This document shows positions 1-8,548 of a DNA stretch of 64,000 nucleotides, one piece after another (position 1 is the stretch's first letter; the number at the start of each line of letters is the position of its first letter). The notes beneath the pieces were generated by a model. The model was not told the origin of the DNA. It saw only the letters and a list, made by a program, of their open reading frames with translations, and did no database searches. Position numbers and translations under genes: made by a program. Origin of the DNA: Mycobacterium sp. E3198 (GTDB lineage: Bacteria; Actinomycetota; Actinomycetes; Mycobacteriales; Mycobacteriaceae); NCBI RefSeq assembly GCF_001667015.1, contig NZ_LZIS01000181.1, positions 62,001 to 126,000 of the forward strand. The letters run 5' to 3'.

Positions 1-5
1 ATCCG

Positions 6-1217
6 ATGCCGAGCCGTCAGCTGAAGGAGGTTGTCGTCGTCGGTGGCGGCGTGGCGGGGACGCGCGCTGCCGAGGCCCTGCGCCAGGGTGGCTACGACGC
101 GGGCTTGACCATCGTGGGCGCCGAGCGGCACGCCGCCTACCACCGGCCGCCGCTCTCCAAGAAACTGCTCACCGGCCAGGTGCACCGCGCGGGCGTCGAC
201 CTGGCGCCGCAATTCGAGCTGGAGGCGCGGGTGCTGCGCGGCGCGTCGGCGATCAAGCTGGACCTGTCCTCGCGCACGCTCCATGTGCGCGACGAAAACC
301 AGGATCTGTCATTGCCATTCGACGGGCTGGTGATTGCCAGCGGCGCGGCGCCGCGGCAATGGCCCGGCTCGGTTCCGGAGGGAGTCTTGACGCTCCGCAC
401 CGTCGAGGACTGCCTGGCCATCCGGGAACGACTTGGCGCGCGCCCGCGAGTGGTTGTGGTCGGCGGCGGGTTCATCGGCGCCGAGGTGGCGGCGAGCTGC
501 CGATCGATCGGGCTGGAGGTCGCGCTGATCGAAAAGGCAACCAGCCCGCTGCTGGCCGCCTTGGGCAAGGAGCTGGCGCCGCGCTGGGCCGAGTTGCACC
601 GTCAGCACGGCGTAGACGTGCGGGTCGGGGTGGGCGTCGACTCGTTCATCGGTAACGGACGGGTGGAGGCGGTCCGGCTGACCGATGGTTCCCGGGTTCC
701 GGCCGACGTCGCCATCGTCGGCCTGGGTGTCACTCCCGTGACCGACTGGCTCGACGGGTCGGGATTGCGCGTGGACGACGGGGTCGTCTGCGACGGCGCG
801 GGCGCGGTGGAAGGCGACATCGGGGACGCCGCCGTCGTCGCCGCCGGCGACGTGGCGCGCTGGTGGCATCCGCTCTACGAGCGGCACCTGCGCACCGAGC
901 ACTGGGAAGACGCCGGGCGGCAGGGGGAGGCGGCGGCCAGGACGCTGTTGAGGGGCCCCGACCGCGCGGAAATCTACCACGAGTTGCCGTACTTCTGGTC
1001 CGACCAGTATGACGTCAAGGTGCAAATGCTCGGGGTGCCAACCGATTACGACGCGGTCGATATCGTCGAAGGCGATCCCGACGCGTGGGAGTTCCTCGCC
1101 GCGTACGGCCGTGGCGGCCGCACCATCGCGGTGCTGGGCACGATCCCGAACCGGGTGTACGCCTACCGCGACGCCATCGCCAACCGCGCCGAGTTTCCGC
1201 CCAAGCGGCCGGAGTAA
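6..1217 (+). CDS. FAD/NAD(P)-dependent ferredoxin reductase
   Basis: A 403-residue flavoprotein of the pyridine nucleotide-disulfide oxidoreductase fold, of the type that passes electrons from NAD(P)H to a ferredoxin or rubredoxin serving an oxygenase or P450. An N-terminal FAD-binding Rossmann motif (GGGVAG, residues 13-18), a central NAD(P)-binding motif (VGGGFIG, 152-158) and a late FAD-contacting segment (AAGDVARW) are in the expected order, and the length is normal for the family. The ATG at 6 is the first usable start, but only five bases precede it, so an upstream start or operon partner cannot be excluded. A 2-hydroxyacid dehydrogenase follows on the same strand. It could serve the Rieske oxygenases near 26-36 kb, but that is inference. 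Confidence 0.88.
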   Translation: MPSRQLKEVVVVGGGVAGTRAAEALRQGGYDAGLTIVGAERHAAYHRPPLSKKLLTGQVHRAGVDLAPQFELEARVLRGASAIKLDLSSRTLHVRDENQDLSLPFDGLVIASGAAPRQWPGSVPEGVLTLRTVEDCLAIRERLGARPRVVVVGGGFIGAEVAASCRSIGLEVALIEKATSPLLAALGKELAPRWAELHRQHGVDVRVGVGVDSFIGNGRVEAVRLTDGSRVPADVAIVGLGVTPVTDWLDGSGLRVDDGVVCDGAGAVEGDIGDAAVVAAGDVARWWHPLYERHLRTEHWEDAGRQGEAAARTLLRGPDRAEIYHELPYFWSDQYDVKVQMLGVPTDYDAVDIVEGDPDAWEFLAAYGRGGRTIAVLGTIPNRVYAYRDAIANRAEFPPKRPE

Positions 1218-1255
1218 CCAAGGCGCGGGAGCTTGCGCATCGTCATGATGGACGC

Positions 1256-2233
1256 GTGACGGTGCACAAGACCAACGCGGTGCTGAGGATCGGCAGGTTC
1301 GAGCCCACTTTCGCCGAGGAGCTGGCCCAGCGCTACGAGGCCCCCTCGCTTCCCGAGGAGCCGGAGCGCGCCCGGTTTCTGGAGGGGCATGCGGGCGACA
1401 TCCGCGTGGTGGTGGCCTCCGGCCCGCCCGGCGTGGACGCCGAAATCATCGGGGCGCTGCCCAACCTGGAGGCGATCGTCAACTACGGGGCGGGGGTGGA
1501 TGCGATCGACGTGCGGGCTGCCGAGCGCCGCGGCATCGGCGTGAGCAACACCCCCGACGTGCTCACGGACTCCGTCGCCGATACCGCGTTGGGTCTGATC
1601 CTCATGACGCTGCGGCGGTTTGGCGCCGCCGACCGCTACGTGCGGGCGGGACGATGGGCGCGCGACGGCCGCTTTCCCTACGCCAGGGACGTCAGCGGCC
1701 TGCAGGTCGGGATCTTGGGATTGGGCAGGATCGGCTCCGCCATCGCGACCAGGCTGCTCGGCTTCGACTGTGCCATTGCGTATCACAACCGCCACCCAGT
1801 TGAGGGGTGCCCGTACCGCTATGCGGGGTCGGCGGCGGAGCTGGCCGAGTCGGTCGATGTCCTGGTGGTCGCCGCGACGGGTGATCAGGGCACCCGCAAG
1901 CTGGTCGATCGCACCGTCCTCGAGGCGTTGGGTCCCGAGGGCTACCTGATCAACATCGCGCGCGGCAGTGTCGTCGATCAGGAAGCGCTGGTGGAGTTGC
2001 TCGCGGGGGGCGCGCTGGCCGGGGCGGGCCTGGACGTGTTCGTCGACGAACCGCATGTGCCCGCGGAGCTGTTGCGCATGGACAACGTGGTGCTGTTCCC
2101 GCACATCGGCAGCGCGACGGCGCGGACCCGCCGCGCGATGGCGTTGCTCGCGATCCGCAACCTCGACAGCTTCCTCGACACCGGAGAGCTGGTGACGCCG
2201 GTATTGCGCCCGCGCCGGCGGCACCATCACTAG
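1256..2233 (+). CDS. D-2-hydroxyacid dehydrogenase, NAD-dependent
   Basis: A 325-residue protein of the D-isomer-specific 2-hydroxyacid dehydrogenase family, which interconverts 2-keto acids and D-2-hydroxy acids (glyoxylate/hydroxypyruvate reductase-like). The nucleotide-binding motif GLGRIG is at residues 155-160. The catalytic set is complete: Arg236 (ARGSVVD), Glu265 (FVDEP) and His283 (PHIGSAT). The GTG at 1256 is chosen because the frame is open further upstream only through the 3' end of the preceding reductase gene, and family homology begins here. There is no strong ribosome-binding site, so the start is uncertain by a few codons. The substrate cannot be read from sequence. Confidence 0.87.
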   Translation: MTVHKTNAVLRIGRFEPTFAEELAQRYEAPSLPEEPERARFLEGHAGDIRVVVASGPPGVDAEIIGALPNLEAIVNYGAGVDAIDVRAAERRGIGVSNTPDVLTDSVADTALGLILMTLRRFGAADRYVRAGRWARDGRFPYARDVSGLQVGILGLGRIGSAIATRLLGFDCAIAYHNRHPVEGCPYRYAGSAAELAESVDVLVVAATGDQGTRKLVDRTVLEALGPEGYLINIARGSVVDQEALVELLAGGALAGAGLDVFVDEPHVPAELLRMDNVVLFPHIGSATARTRRAMALLAIRNLDSFLDTGELVTPVLRPRRRHHH

Positions 2234-2310
2234 GCCGCCGAGTTTGCACTTTATCGTGGTTGGTCTTTAATTCTTCACGTGACAAACCCGGCATCCGGCC
2301 AGCGCCGTCG

Positions 2311-3384
2311 ATGGTGAAGCAAACCGATCAGTACGAATGGGTCACCGCCTATTTGAAGGCCCGTGGCCTGCAAACCGTCTGGCAGAGGGCGACATTCGCG
2401 TTCACCGCATCGCAGGCGGCCCTACCGCTGCTGATGCTGTGGAGCCCCACCGGACCGCACACCGCGCTCTCCCGGGCGGCGTCCGTCGTCATCTCGGTGC
2501 TGGGATTCGCCGGCGCGACCCTCTGGCTGGTGCACTGGCCAACCCGACGACAATCGATCGCTTTTTCACTGGGCGCGATGACCGCCATCGCCGCAACGTG
2601 TCTGGGATTGTCCAACCCCTACACGGGGTTGATGGGATGCACCATGTTCGCGATGCTCGGCGGCTTCATCGCGTACTTCCACGCCGGCTGTTACGTGCTG
2701 GCGAACTTCGGCGTGGCGGCGCTCTGCGCGGTGACGCTGGCGCACCGATTCATCCTTGCCACGGGGGACGCCGCGCTGATCGGTGCCGGTTTCGTTACCG
2801 TGCTGGCACTCAACATCGGGGTGCCGTTCGGGATCCAGTCCGTGGTGCATACCCTGCGAAGCGATCTCCGAACGTCCGACCGCGATTCGCTCACGGGCTT
2901 GCGCAATCGCCGCTCCTTTTACGACGCGGTGCATGGGTTGCTGACACTGCACGGCCGGGCCGCGGACAAATATCTCGTCATCGCGGTGATCGACCTGGAC
3001 GACTTCAAGAAGGTCAACGACACGCAGGGCCACGCCGTCGGCGACCAGGCTTTGGTCGCGGTCGGCAGGGCGCTCGAAGAGAACTGCGGTCCCTCCGCGG
3101 TGATCGGTCGGGTGGGCGGCGAGGAATTCGTGATCGTCGACACCGACACCAGCCCCAACCCGATGCGGATGGCCGAACGGCTACGCCAGGCGATCGCCGC
3201 GGTTCCCTTCCCCATCACGGCCAGCATCGGGACCTCCGGCGTCGCGCTGGACAGCTGGCAAGCCGACACGCAACTCATCGACGACCTCATCAGCACCTCG
3301 GATGCCGCCATGTACGAGGCCAAACGCGCCGGCGGCAATCGGGTGTGCCACTATCCGGCGTTGGTTCGCCGGGCCGCGGGGTAG
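2311..3384 (+). CDS. Membrane-anchored GGDEF diguanylate cyclase
   Basis: A 357-residue protein with about six hydrophobic membrane segments in its first 180 residues and a C-terminal GGDEF domain, predicted to make cyclic di-GMP at the inner face of the membrane. The cyclase core is intact: an entry motif DSLTGLRNRRSF, a metal-binding stretch VIDLDDFKKVND, and the active-site GGEEF at about residues 269-273. The RxxD inhibitory site normally found just before the GGDEF motif is not evident, so product inhibition may be weak. No EAL domain or other sensor is fused. The ATG at 2311 is preferred; an in-frame start at 2260 would add 17 residues without membrane or domain features. Its input signal is unknown. 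Confidence 0.88.
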   Translation: MVKQTDQYEWVTAYLKARGLQTVWQRATFAFTASQAALPLLMLWSPTGPHTALSRAASVVISVLGFAGATLWLVHWPTRRQSIAFSLGAMTAIAATCLGLSNPYTGLMGCTMFAMLGGFIAYFHAGCYVLANFGVAALCAVTLAHRFILATGDAALIGAGFVTVLALNIGVPFGIQSVVHTLRSDLRTSDRDSLTGLRNRRSFYDAVHGLLTLHGRAADKYLVIAVIDLDDFKKVNDTQGHAVGDQALVAVGRALEENCGPSAVIGRVGGEEFVIVDTDTSPNPMRMAERLRQAIAAVPFPITASIGTSGVALDSWQADTQLIDDLISTSDAAMYEAKRAGGNRVCHYPALVRRAAG

Positions 3385-3437
3385 CCAATGACACCCGGCC
3401 GGGAATGGATAGGCCCTGCGGCGGCGTTGGCAAGGCC

Positions 3438-3860
3438 ATGACCGACGGGATCGAGCTGAGCCCCACCGGCTGGGTGCGCGAACAGACCGAGCAAATCCTG
3501 AAACAGGGGACGACCGACGGGGTCGAGATCCTCGACCGGCCGGTCATCTTGGTCACGACGACGGGGGCGAGGTCCGGCAAGCGGCGTTACGTGCCGTTGA
3601 TGCGCGTGGAGAAGGACGGCCGCTACGCCATGGTGGCGTCCAAGGGCGGTGCCCCCGCCCACCCCTCGTGGTACTTCAATGTCAAGGCCAACCCGGCGGT
3701 GACGGTGCAGGACGGCGACAAGGTGGTCTCGCTCACCGCGCGCGAGCTGGACGGCGCCGAGCGGGAGCAGTGGTGGCGGCTGGCCGTCGAAGCCTTTCCG
3801 CCGTACGGCGAATACCAGACGAAGACGGCCCGGCAGATCCCGGTCTTCGTGCTCGAATAG
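3438..3860 (+). CDS. Deazaflavin-dependent nitroreductase family protein (Ddn-like)
   Basis: A 140-residue protein of the actinobacterial Ddn/FDR family, split-barrel enzymes that use reduced F420 to reduce quinones and, in Ddn, bicyclic nitroimidazoles. The family signature is clear: a substrate/F420 segment TTGARSGKRRYVPLMRV, the APAHPSWYFNVKANP block and the PVFVLE C-terminus. Length fits the family. The ATG at 3438 is chosen because the homology begins here; the frame is open far upstream, but only as a shadow of the GGDEF gene. It lies 53 bases after the cyclase gene, and no functional link is implied. The physiological substrate is unknown. Confidence 0.87.
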   Translation: MTDGIELSPTGWVREQTEQILKQGTTDGVEILDRPVILVTTTGARSGKRRYVPLMRVEKDGRYAMVASKGGAPAHPSWYFNVKANPAVTVQDGDKVVSLTARELDGAEREQWWRLAVEAFPPYGEYQTKTARQIPVFVLE

Positions 3861-3958
3861 CCGGCGCCGCGCCACCCGGCTATAACGAACGTCACACTCC
3901 AGCGCAGGCGTTGTCCGTCGATGAGCGGGGTATTCACGGCAGGCCGTGAGGACCCAGG

Positions 3959-4777
3959 ATGAGTGAGACGATTCAACGCCGGCTCGGCGAATACGACAGC
4001 CCAATCGAGGACCGTCTCGAGGACGCGTTCTGCAGAATGCTGAGCGAGGGCACCCAGCGGATGCACCGCACCTGGCGCGCTCTCCTGGTCACCGGCTTCT
4101 TCGGCGGTACTGACGTTGCGCTGGGCGTGCTCGCCTACCTTTCCGTGCTGACCGCCACCGGGCAGCCTTTGCTGGCGGGTTTGGCGTTTTCGATCGGGTT
4201 CCTGGCGCTGCTGCTGGGCCACAGCGAGTTGTTCACCGAAGGTTTCCTGGTGCCCGTGGTCACCGTGGCCGCCAAGCGCGCCAGCCTCCGGCAGCTGTTC
4301 AGGCTGTGGGGCGGCACGCTGTTGGCCAACCTCGTCGGTGGCTGGGTGATCATGTGGCTGATCATGACCGGCTTCCCCCAGCTGCATGCGCAGACCGTCG
4401 AATCGGCCAGCCACTTCGCCGCGGCGCCCCTGTCGGCCCGAACCCTCGCGCTCTCCGTCCTCGGGGGCATGGCGATCACGTTGATGACCCGGATGCAACA
4501 CGGCACCGAGTCGGTGCCCGGCAAGATCGCCGCGGCCGTTGCGACGGGATTCCTCCTGGCCGGCCTGCAAATCTTCCACTCGATCCTCGACTCGCTGCTG
4601 ATTTTCGGCGCGCTCGTCACGGGCCGGGCGCCGTTCGGCTACCTCGACTGGCTGGGGTGGTTCACCTACACCGCGGCCGGCAATGTCGTGGGTGGACTCG
4701 GTCTCGTGACGCTGCTGCGGCTGCTGCGCAGCAAGGACCGGCTGCAGGAGGAACGCGCAGCCGTGGACGCCGCATGA
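3959..4777 (+). CDS. Formate/nitrite transporter family channel (FNT)
   Basis: A 272-residue integral membrane protein with about six hydrophobic helices, matching the FNT family of pentameric channels for formate, nitrite, hydrosulfide or related small anions. The helices HSELFTEGFLVPVV and GGTLLANLVGGWVIMW resemble conserved FNT pore segments. The charged N-terminus (about 45 residues) precedes the first helix, as in YfdC-like members. The gene stands alone between a nitroreductase-like gene and an anti-sigma-like gene, so the transported anion cannot be inferred from context. Confidence 0.82.
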   Translation: MSETIQRRLGEYDSPIEDRLEDAFCRMLSEGTQRMHRTWRALLVTGFFGGTDVALGVLAYLSVLTATGQPLLAGLAFSIGFLALLLGHSELFTEGFLVPVVTVAAKRASLRQLFRLWGGTLLANLVGGWVIMWLIMTGFPQLHAQTVESASHFAAAPLSARTLALSVLGGMAITLMTRMQHGTESVPGKIAAAVATGFLLAGLQIFHSILDSLLIFGALVTGRAPFGYLDWLGWFTYTAAGNVVGGLGLVTLLRLLRSKDRLQEERAAVDAA

Positions 4778-4895
4778 ACGGGCCCGTCGGCGTGAAACAC
4801 GGTGCCGCATTCGCGATCTCAGATGAGCGCAATCTGTGGCCCAAGCGATACACGGACGGGTTATCGCTCGGAGGACAACTGGGTATGCACCTTTC

Positions 4896-5354
4896 ATGAC
4901 TGCCGATGCGCTGATGGCCGCCACCCCGGCGCGATTCGACCGTGCCGGGGCGGCAGACGCCGTGACGGCAACCGAATGGCGTCGTGCACTGCGCGTTTGG
5001 TTGCGCGAGGTGGCCGACGTGTCCGCAGATGTTCGCGACAGCGTCCTGTTGGGCGCCGGCGAAGCGCTCGCGAATTGCGTCGAGCACGCGTACCGCAAGC
5101 AACACGCCGCCGGCACCATGGAGTTGCAGGCCGCCTACGATCCCGCCGCACGATCGATCAGCGTGAGCGTCAGGGATCGCGGAACCTGGCATCGGCCGTC
5201 GCCGAAGAAACCCAACGACCCCCATGCGTCCCGCGGCATCATGTTGATGCACGCGCTGGCCGATCACTGCACCATCAACACCCGTCCCGGCGGGACCACG
5301 GTGTGCCTGAACTACGCGACGGATCACATTGCGTTGACGGACAACAACGTTTGA
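4896..5354 (+). CDS. RsbW-like anti-sigma factor histidine kinase domain protein
   Basis: A 152-residue single-domain GHKL ATPase of the anti-sigma serine kinase type (RsbW/SpoIIAB family). These proteins bind a sigma factor, or phosphorylate a STAS anti-anti-sigma partner. The N-box is visible as GEALANCVEHAYR, followed by the ATP-lid region SVRDRGTW and the G2-type segment SRGIMLMHALAD. The ATG at 4896 fits the family length; the frame extends to 4836 but the added residues show no homology. No sigma factor or STAS gene is adjacent. The nearest STAS protein is at 42929-43306, about 38 kb away. Confidence 0.83.
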   Translation: MTADALMAATPARFDRAGAADAVTATEWRRALRVWLREVADVSADVRDSVLLGAGEALANCVEHAYRKQHAAGTMELQAAYDPAARSISVSVRDRGTWHRPSPKKPNDPHASRGIMLMHALADHCTINTRPGGTTVCLNYATDHIALTDNNV

Positions 5355-5436
5355 CCCTTACGGGTTCGCTGCGGGCAGTCCGGGCGCCCACACAGACAGG
5401 CGGCCGAAATCCGTTGCTTTCCGCGTTATCTCAGGC

Positions 5437-6795
5437 TCACGCCCCGAAGGCGCGCTCCAGATCCTTCAGCGACGTCTCCAAATGACCGAGTAGCCGCTGC
5501 AGGTGCGGGACGCTGCGGCGGCAGCCCACCAGACCGAAGTCGAGGTTGTCGGCGTTGTTGGTGACGGTGATGTTGACGGCCTGCCCGTCGAGCGGGATCG
5601 ACAGCGGGTAGTTCCCGTCCAACCGGGCGCCGCGCCAGTACAGCGGCTCGGCCGGCCCGGCGGAGACGTTCGAGATGACGATGTTGAACGGCGGCGAGGC
5701 CGTCGAGAGATACCCGGGAATCAGCCCGAAGAACAGCCCACCGATGTTGAACGCCGACAGGGCCAGTTGTTGCACCGGGGGCAGTTGGGTAAAAACCTCC
5801 TTGGTGTCGCGGATCGACGAGCTGATGGTTTCCAGCCGCTGCGCCGGGTCGTCGAGGTCGGTCGCCAGGTTGCACAGGAAGGTGCCGACCATGTTGCCGC
5901 CACGGTCATCGTCGTCCTTGCGGAGGTTGACCGGAACCATTGCGGTCAGCGGGGCGTCCGGCAGGGCGTTCTGTTCGATCAGGTAGGCCCGCAGCGCTCC
6001 GGCGGACATGGCTAGCACCACATCGTTGACGGTGACCCCGGCGGCCGACTTCACCGCCTTGATGCGGTCCAGCGACCAGGACTGTGCGGCCACCCGTCGG
6101 GCACCACCGATCCGGACGTTGAACATGCTGCGCGGCGCCCGGAAGGGGAGGGTCAGTTGTTGTTCGAGCAGCGCGGCCCGGGCCAGCCGCACTGTCGACG
6201 GCGCCAACGCGAACGCCGATCCCGCGGTCCGGCCGGCCCGCTCGAGCAGCGACGGCCGCTTCCCGCGGCCCGCGCGTTGACGCGGCGGCAGGTCCCACGG
6301 GACCCGAACCTCGTCATCGTCGGGATCGGACGTGAAGGCGCGTTGCACCAGCCGCAGCGCCGACACGCCGTCCATCAGGGAGTGGTGGTACTTCGTGTAG
6401 ACGGCGTACCGCCCGTCCTGCAGTCCCTCGACGAGATGGGCTTCCCAGAGTGGACGGTGGCGGTCGAGCAGGCTGCCGTGCAGCCGCGAGACCAGCTCCA
6501 GCAGGTCGCGGACCCGCCCCGGCTCGGGCAGGGCCGAGCGGCGCAGGTGGTAGTCGAGCTCGACGTCCTTGTCGAGCGACCACGCGACGTTGGTGAGGCC
6601 GCCGAAGAACGCCGGGTGTTTGCGGAAGGTCGGCTGGATATCGCTGCACCCGAGCATCGCCTGATAGGACTCGCGGACGAAGTGCGGCCCGGCGTCGTCG
6701 GGGGGCTGGAAGAGCTGCAGGGATCCGACATGCATCGGGTGTTCGCGGGATTCTCCGATCAGGAACAGCGCATCCGTCGGCGATATCGGTTCCAT
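5437..6795 (-). CDS. Wax ester synthase/diacylglycerol acyltransferase (WS/DGAT)
   Basis: A 452-residue acyltransferase that condenses acyl-CoA with diacylglycerol or a long-chain alcohol to make triacylglycerol or wax ester, storage lipids typical of mycobacteria. The catalytic motif HHSLMDG lies at residues 137-143. The second conserved block, PLTAMVPVNLR, is in the C-terminal half, with the NVSAGP motif near the end. Length matches the mycobacterial Tgs family. It is divergent from the cyclopropane synthase-like gene at 7039, with 243 bases between their starts. Which paralogue it corresponds to cannot be fixed by eye. Confidence 0.93.
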   Translation of the reverse strand: MEPISPTDALFLIGESREHPMHVGSLQLFQPPDDAGPHFVRESYQAMLGCSDIQPTFRKHPAFFGGLTNVAWSLDKDVELDYHLRRSALPEPGRVRDLLELVSRLHGSLLDRHRPLWEAHLVEGLQDGRYAVYTKYHHSLMDGVSALRLVQRAFTSDPDDDEVRVPWDLPPRQRAGRGKRPSLLERAGRTAGSAFALAPSTVRLARAALLEQQLTLPFRAPRSMFNVRIGGARRVAAQSWSLDRIKAVKSAAGVTVNDVVLAMSAGALRAYLIEQNALPDAPLTAMVPVNLRKDDDDRGGNMVGTFLCNLATDLDDPAQRLETISSSIRDTKEVFTQLPPVQQLALSAFNIGGLFFGLIPGYLSTASPPFNIVISNVSAGPAEPLYWRGARLDGNYPLSIPLDGQAVNITVTNNADNLDFGLVGCRRSVPHLQRLLGHLETSLKDLERAFGA

Positions 6796-7038
6796 GATCG
6801 GCCTCCCTATTCAGTCCCGTTCCGTGGGTCCGCACCGTCCACACGACACGGCTCCCCCCTTCAATTAGCCACGGCGAGCGTCGCCCACACCTGGAGAATG
6901 TGACGGCTCCGGTTCCGCATGCGAAACCGACGATTCGTGGCGCGGTCACGCGGCCGGATAGACTGATGGCCCAGCAACTCGCGCGGTTGAGATCACACGC
7001 CGCTGAGAACCAACAAAGTCCACGTCAGGGGTTGTGCC

Positions 7039-7923
7039 GTGCCCGAAGATCAGAGCGAAGGCGCCAGTTTGGAGCCGCACTTCGAGGACGTGCAGGCGCA
7101 CTACGACCTCTCCGACGACTTCTTCGCGCTGTTCCTGGATCCGACGCGCACCTACAGCTGTGCCTATTTCGAACGCGACGACATGACGCTCGAAGAGGCA
7201 CAGCTCGCCAAGGTGGACCTGTCACTGGGCAAGCTCGGGCTGCAACCGGGCATGACGCTGCTCGACATCGGGTGCGGCTGGGGCACGACGATCGTTCGCG
7301 CGCTGGAACGCTACGACGTCAACGTCGTCGGCCTCACGCTGAGCCGCAATCAGCAGGCGCACGTGCAACAACGCCTGGACCGCCATCCCAGCCCGCGCAC
7401 CAAGCGGGTGCTGCTGCGAGGCTGGGAGCAGTTCGACGACAAGGTGGATCGCATCGTGTCGATCGGCGCCTTCGAGCACTTCGGACGCGACCGCTACCCC
7501 GAGTTCTTCAAGATGGCCTATGAGGCGCTGCCCGCCGACGGCGTGATGCTGTTGCACACCATCATCAAGCCCAGCGACAAGGAGTTCGCCGAACGCGGGC
7601 TGCCCATCACCATGACCAAACTGCGGTTCATGAAATTCATCATGGACGAGATCTTCCCGGGCGGCGACCTGCCCAACGTTACGGCGGTCGAGCAGCACGC
7701 CGAGAATGCCGGCTTCGCCGTCAAGCGGGTCCAGCAGTTGCGCCTGCACTACGCCCGCACGCTCGACACCTGGGCGGCCGCGCTCGAGGCACGCCGCGAC
7801 GACGCCATCGCAATTCAGTCCCAAGAGGTGTACGACCGGTACATGAAGTACCTCACCGGGTGCGCCGAGTTGTTCCGCGAGGGCTACACCGACGTGGCGC
7901 AGTTCACGCTCGCCAAGGGCTGA
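7039..7923 (+). CDS. Cyclopropane mycolic acid synthase-type SAM methyltransferase
   Basis: A 294-residue S-adenosylmethionine-dependent methyltransferase of the CmaA/MmaA/PcaA family, which modifies double bonds of meromycolate chains on the acyl carrier. The SAM-binding motif LDIGCGWG is at residues 75-82. The EHF motif containing the bicarbonate-binding glutamate (SIGAFEHFG) and the N-terminal HYDLSDDFFALFLDP are diagnostic. The start is a GTG preceded by an AGGGG-type site. The specific reaction (cis- or trans-cyclopropanation, or methoxy/keto) cannot be assigned. It is divergent from the WS/DGAT gene. Confidence 0.92.
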   Translation: MPEDQSEGASLEPHFEDVQAHYDLSDDFFALFLDPTRTYSCAYFERDDMTLEEAQLAKVDLSLGKLGLQPGMTLLDIGCGWGTTIVRALERYDVNVVGLTLSRNQQAHVQQRLDRHPSPRTKRVLLRGWEQFDDKVDRIVSIGAFEHFGRDRYPEFFKMAYEALPADGVMLLHTIIKPSDKEFAERGLPITMTKLRFMKFIMDEIFPGGDLPNVTAVEQHAENAGFAVKRVQQLRLHYARTLDTWAAALEARRDDAIAIQSQEVYDRYMKYLTGCAELFREGYTDVAQFTLAKG

Positions 7924-7989
7924 CGGTGCCGCGCGGTTTACCGGCGCAGCGCTGCGGGTAACACCACGAGCAACAACCTGATTCGGTAG

Positions 7990-8010
7990 GCGCCGACGTT
8001 TTGTCGGCGC
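7990..8010. terminator. Perfect 8-bp hairpin between two genes
   Basis: GCGCCGAC (7990-7997) and GTCGGCGC (8003-8010) form a perfect stem around a five-base GTTTT loop. The hairpin lies 67 bases after the methyltransferase stop and about 10 bases before the ribosome-binding site of the next gene. No T tract follows on the plus strand, so it would be a U-less mycobacterial-type terminator, or a leader hairpin of the downstream gene. Confidence 0.5.
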
Positions 8011-8032
8011 AAAACCGAAGGAAGGATTGACC

Positions 8033-8536
8033 GTGGGCGCCAAGCACCGCATGACAGGGCCGTCCGAGCAGAGGCTGTGGGCGCGTCGCAAGCTGGCGCG
8101 CAGAGTGTGGGGCGTGGCCACCGTGTGCGACATCGTCACCGGCGCGGTGGTGTGCGCCGCAAGCCTGACCGCGTTGGTGACCAACACGGCCGAGCCCGAA
8201 AAGCCAACGGTGGAGGCAACTTTGGGGCCGGCGCCGGTTTCACAGCCGGTGCGCCAGGAGGGGACCGTGATCGCGGTGTCGGCGGACTCGGTGACCGCGC
8301 GCAGCGCTGACGGGTATACCCAGACCTATCTCGTCACCCCGAACACCGCCTTCATCACGAACGGCGGACGATCGGCAAGCGCCGCTTCGTACTTCGCGAT
8401 CAACGACCACGTCTCCATCATCGGGACGATCAGGAACGGCACGGCGCTGGCTACCGCCGTGGCCGACCGCGACGTGGCCAACGGCAGCGGATCGCCGATG
8501 GATCAGGTTGTGGCCCAACCGGTCAGCGCCCGATAA
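8033..8536 (+). CDS. Membrane-anchored exported hypothetical protein
   Basis: A 167-residue protein with a basic N-terminus (RRKLARRVWG), one hydrophobic helix at about residues 28-48, and an extracytoplasmic part. After a Pro-rich linker the outer part has a compact beta-rich segment (GTVIAVSADSVTARSADGYTQTY onward is the type of a small OB/DUF5666-like barrel). The GTG at 8033 sits correctly behind a GAAGGAAGGA site; a TTG at 8027 overlaps that site. It is convergent with the SCO6745-like gene, 12 bases away. Function unknown. Confidence 0.68.
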   Translation: MGAKHRMTGPSEQRLWARRKLARRVWGVATVCDIVTGAVVCAASLTALVTNTAEPEKPTVEATLGPAPVSQPVRQEGTVIAVSADSVTARSADGYTQTYLVTPNTAFITNGGRSASAASYFAINDHVSIIGTIRNGTALATAVADRDVANGSGSPMDQVVAQPVSAR

Positions 8537-8548
8537 CCGTCCCGCCGG

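Noticed and set aside
2337..3437. An in-frame 5' extension of the nitroreductase-like gene that would make a 507-residue protein
   Set aside because: The extension overlaps the GGDEF gene in another frame and has no similarity to anything; the Ddn-family start is at 3438.
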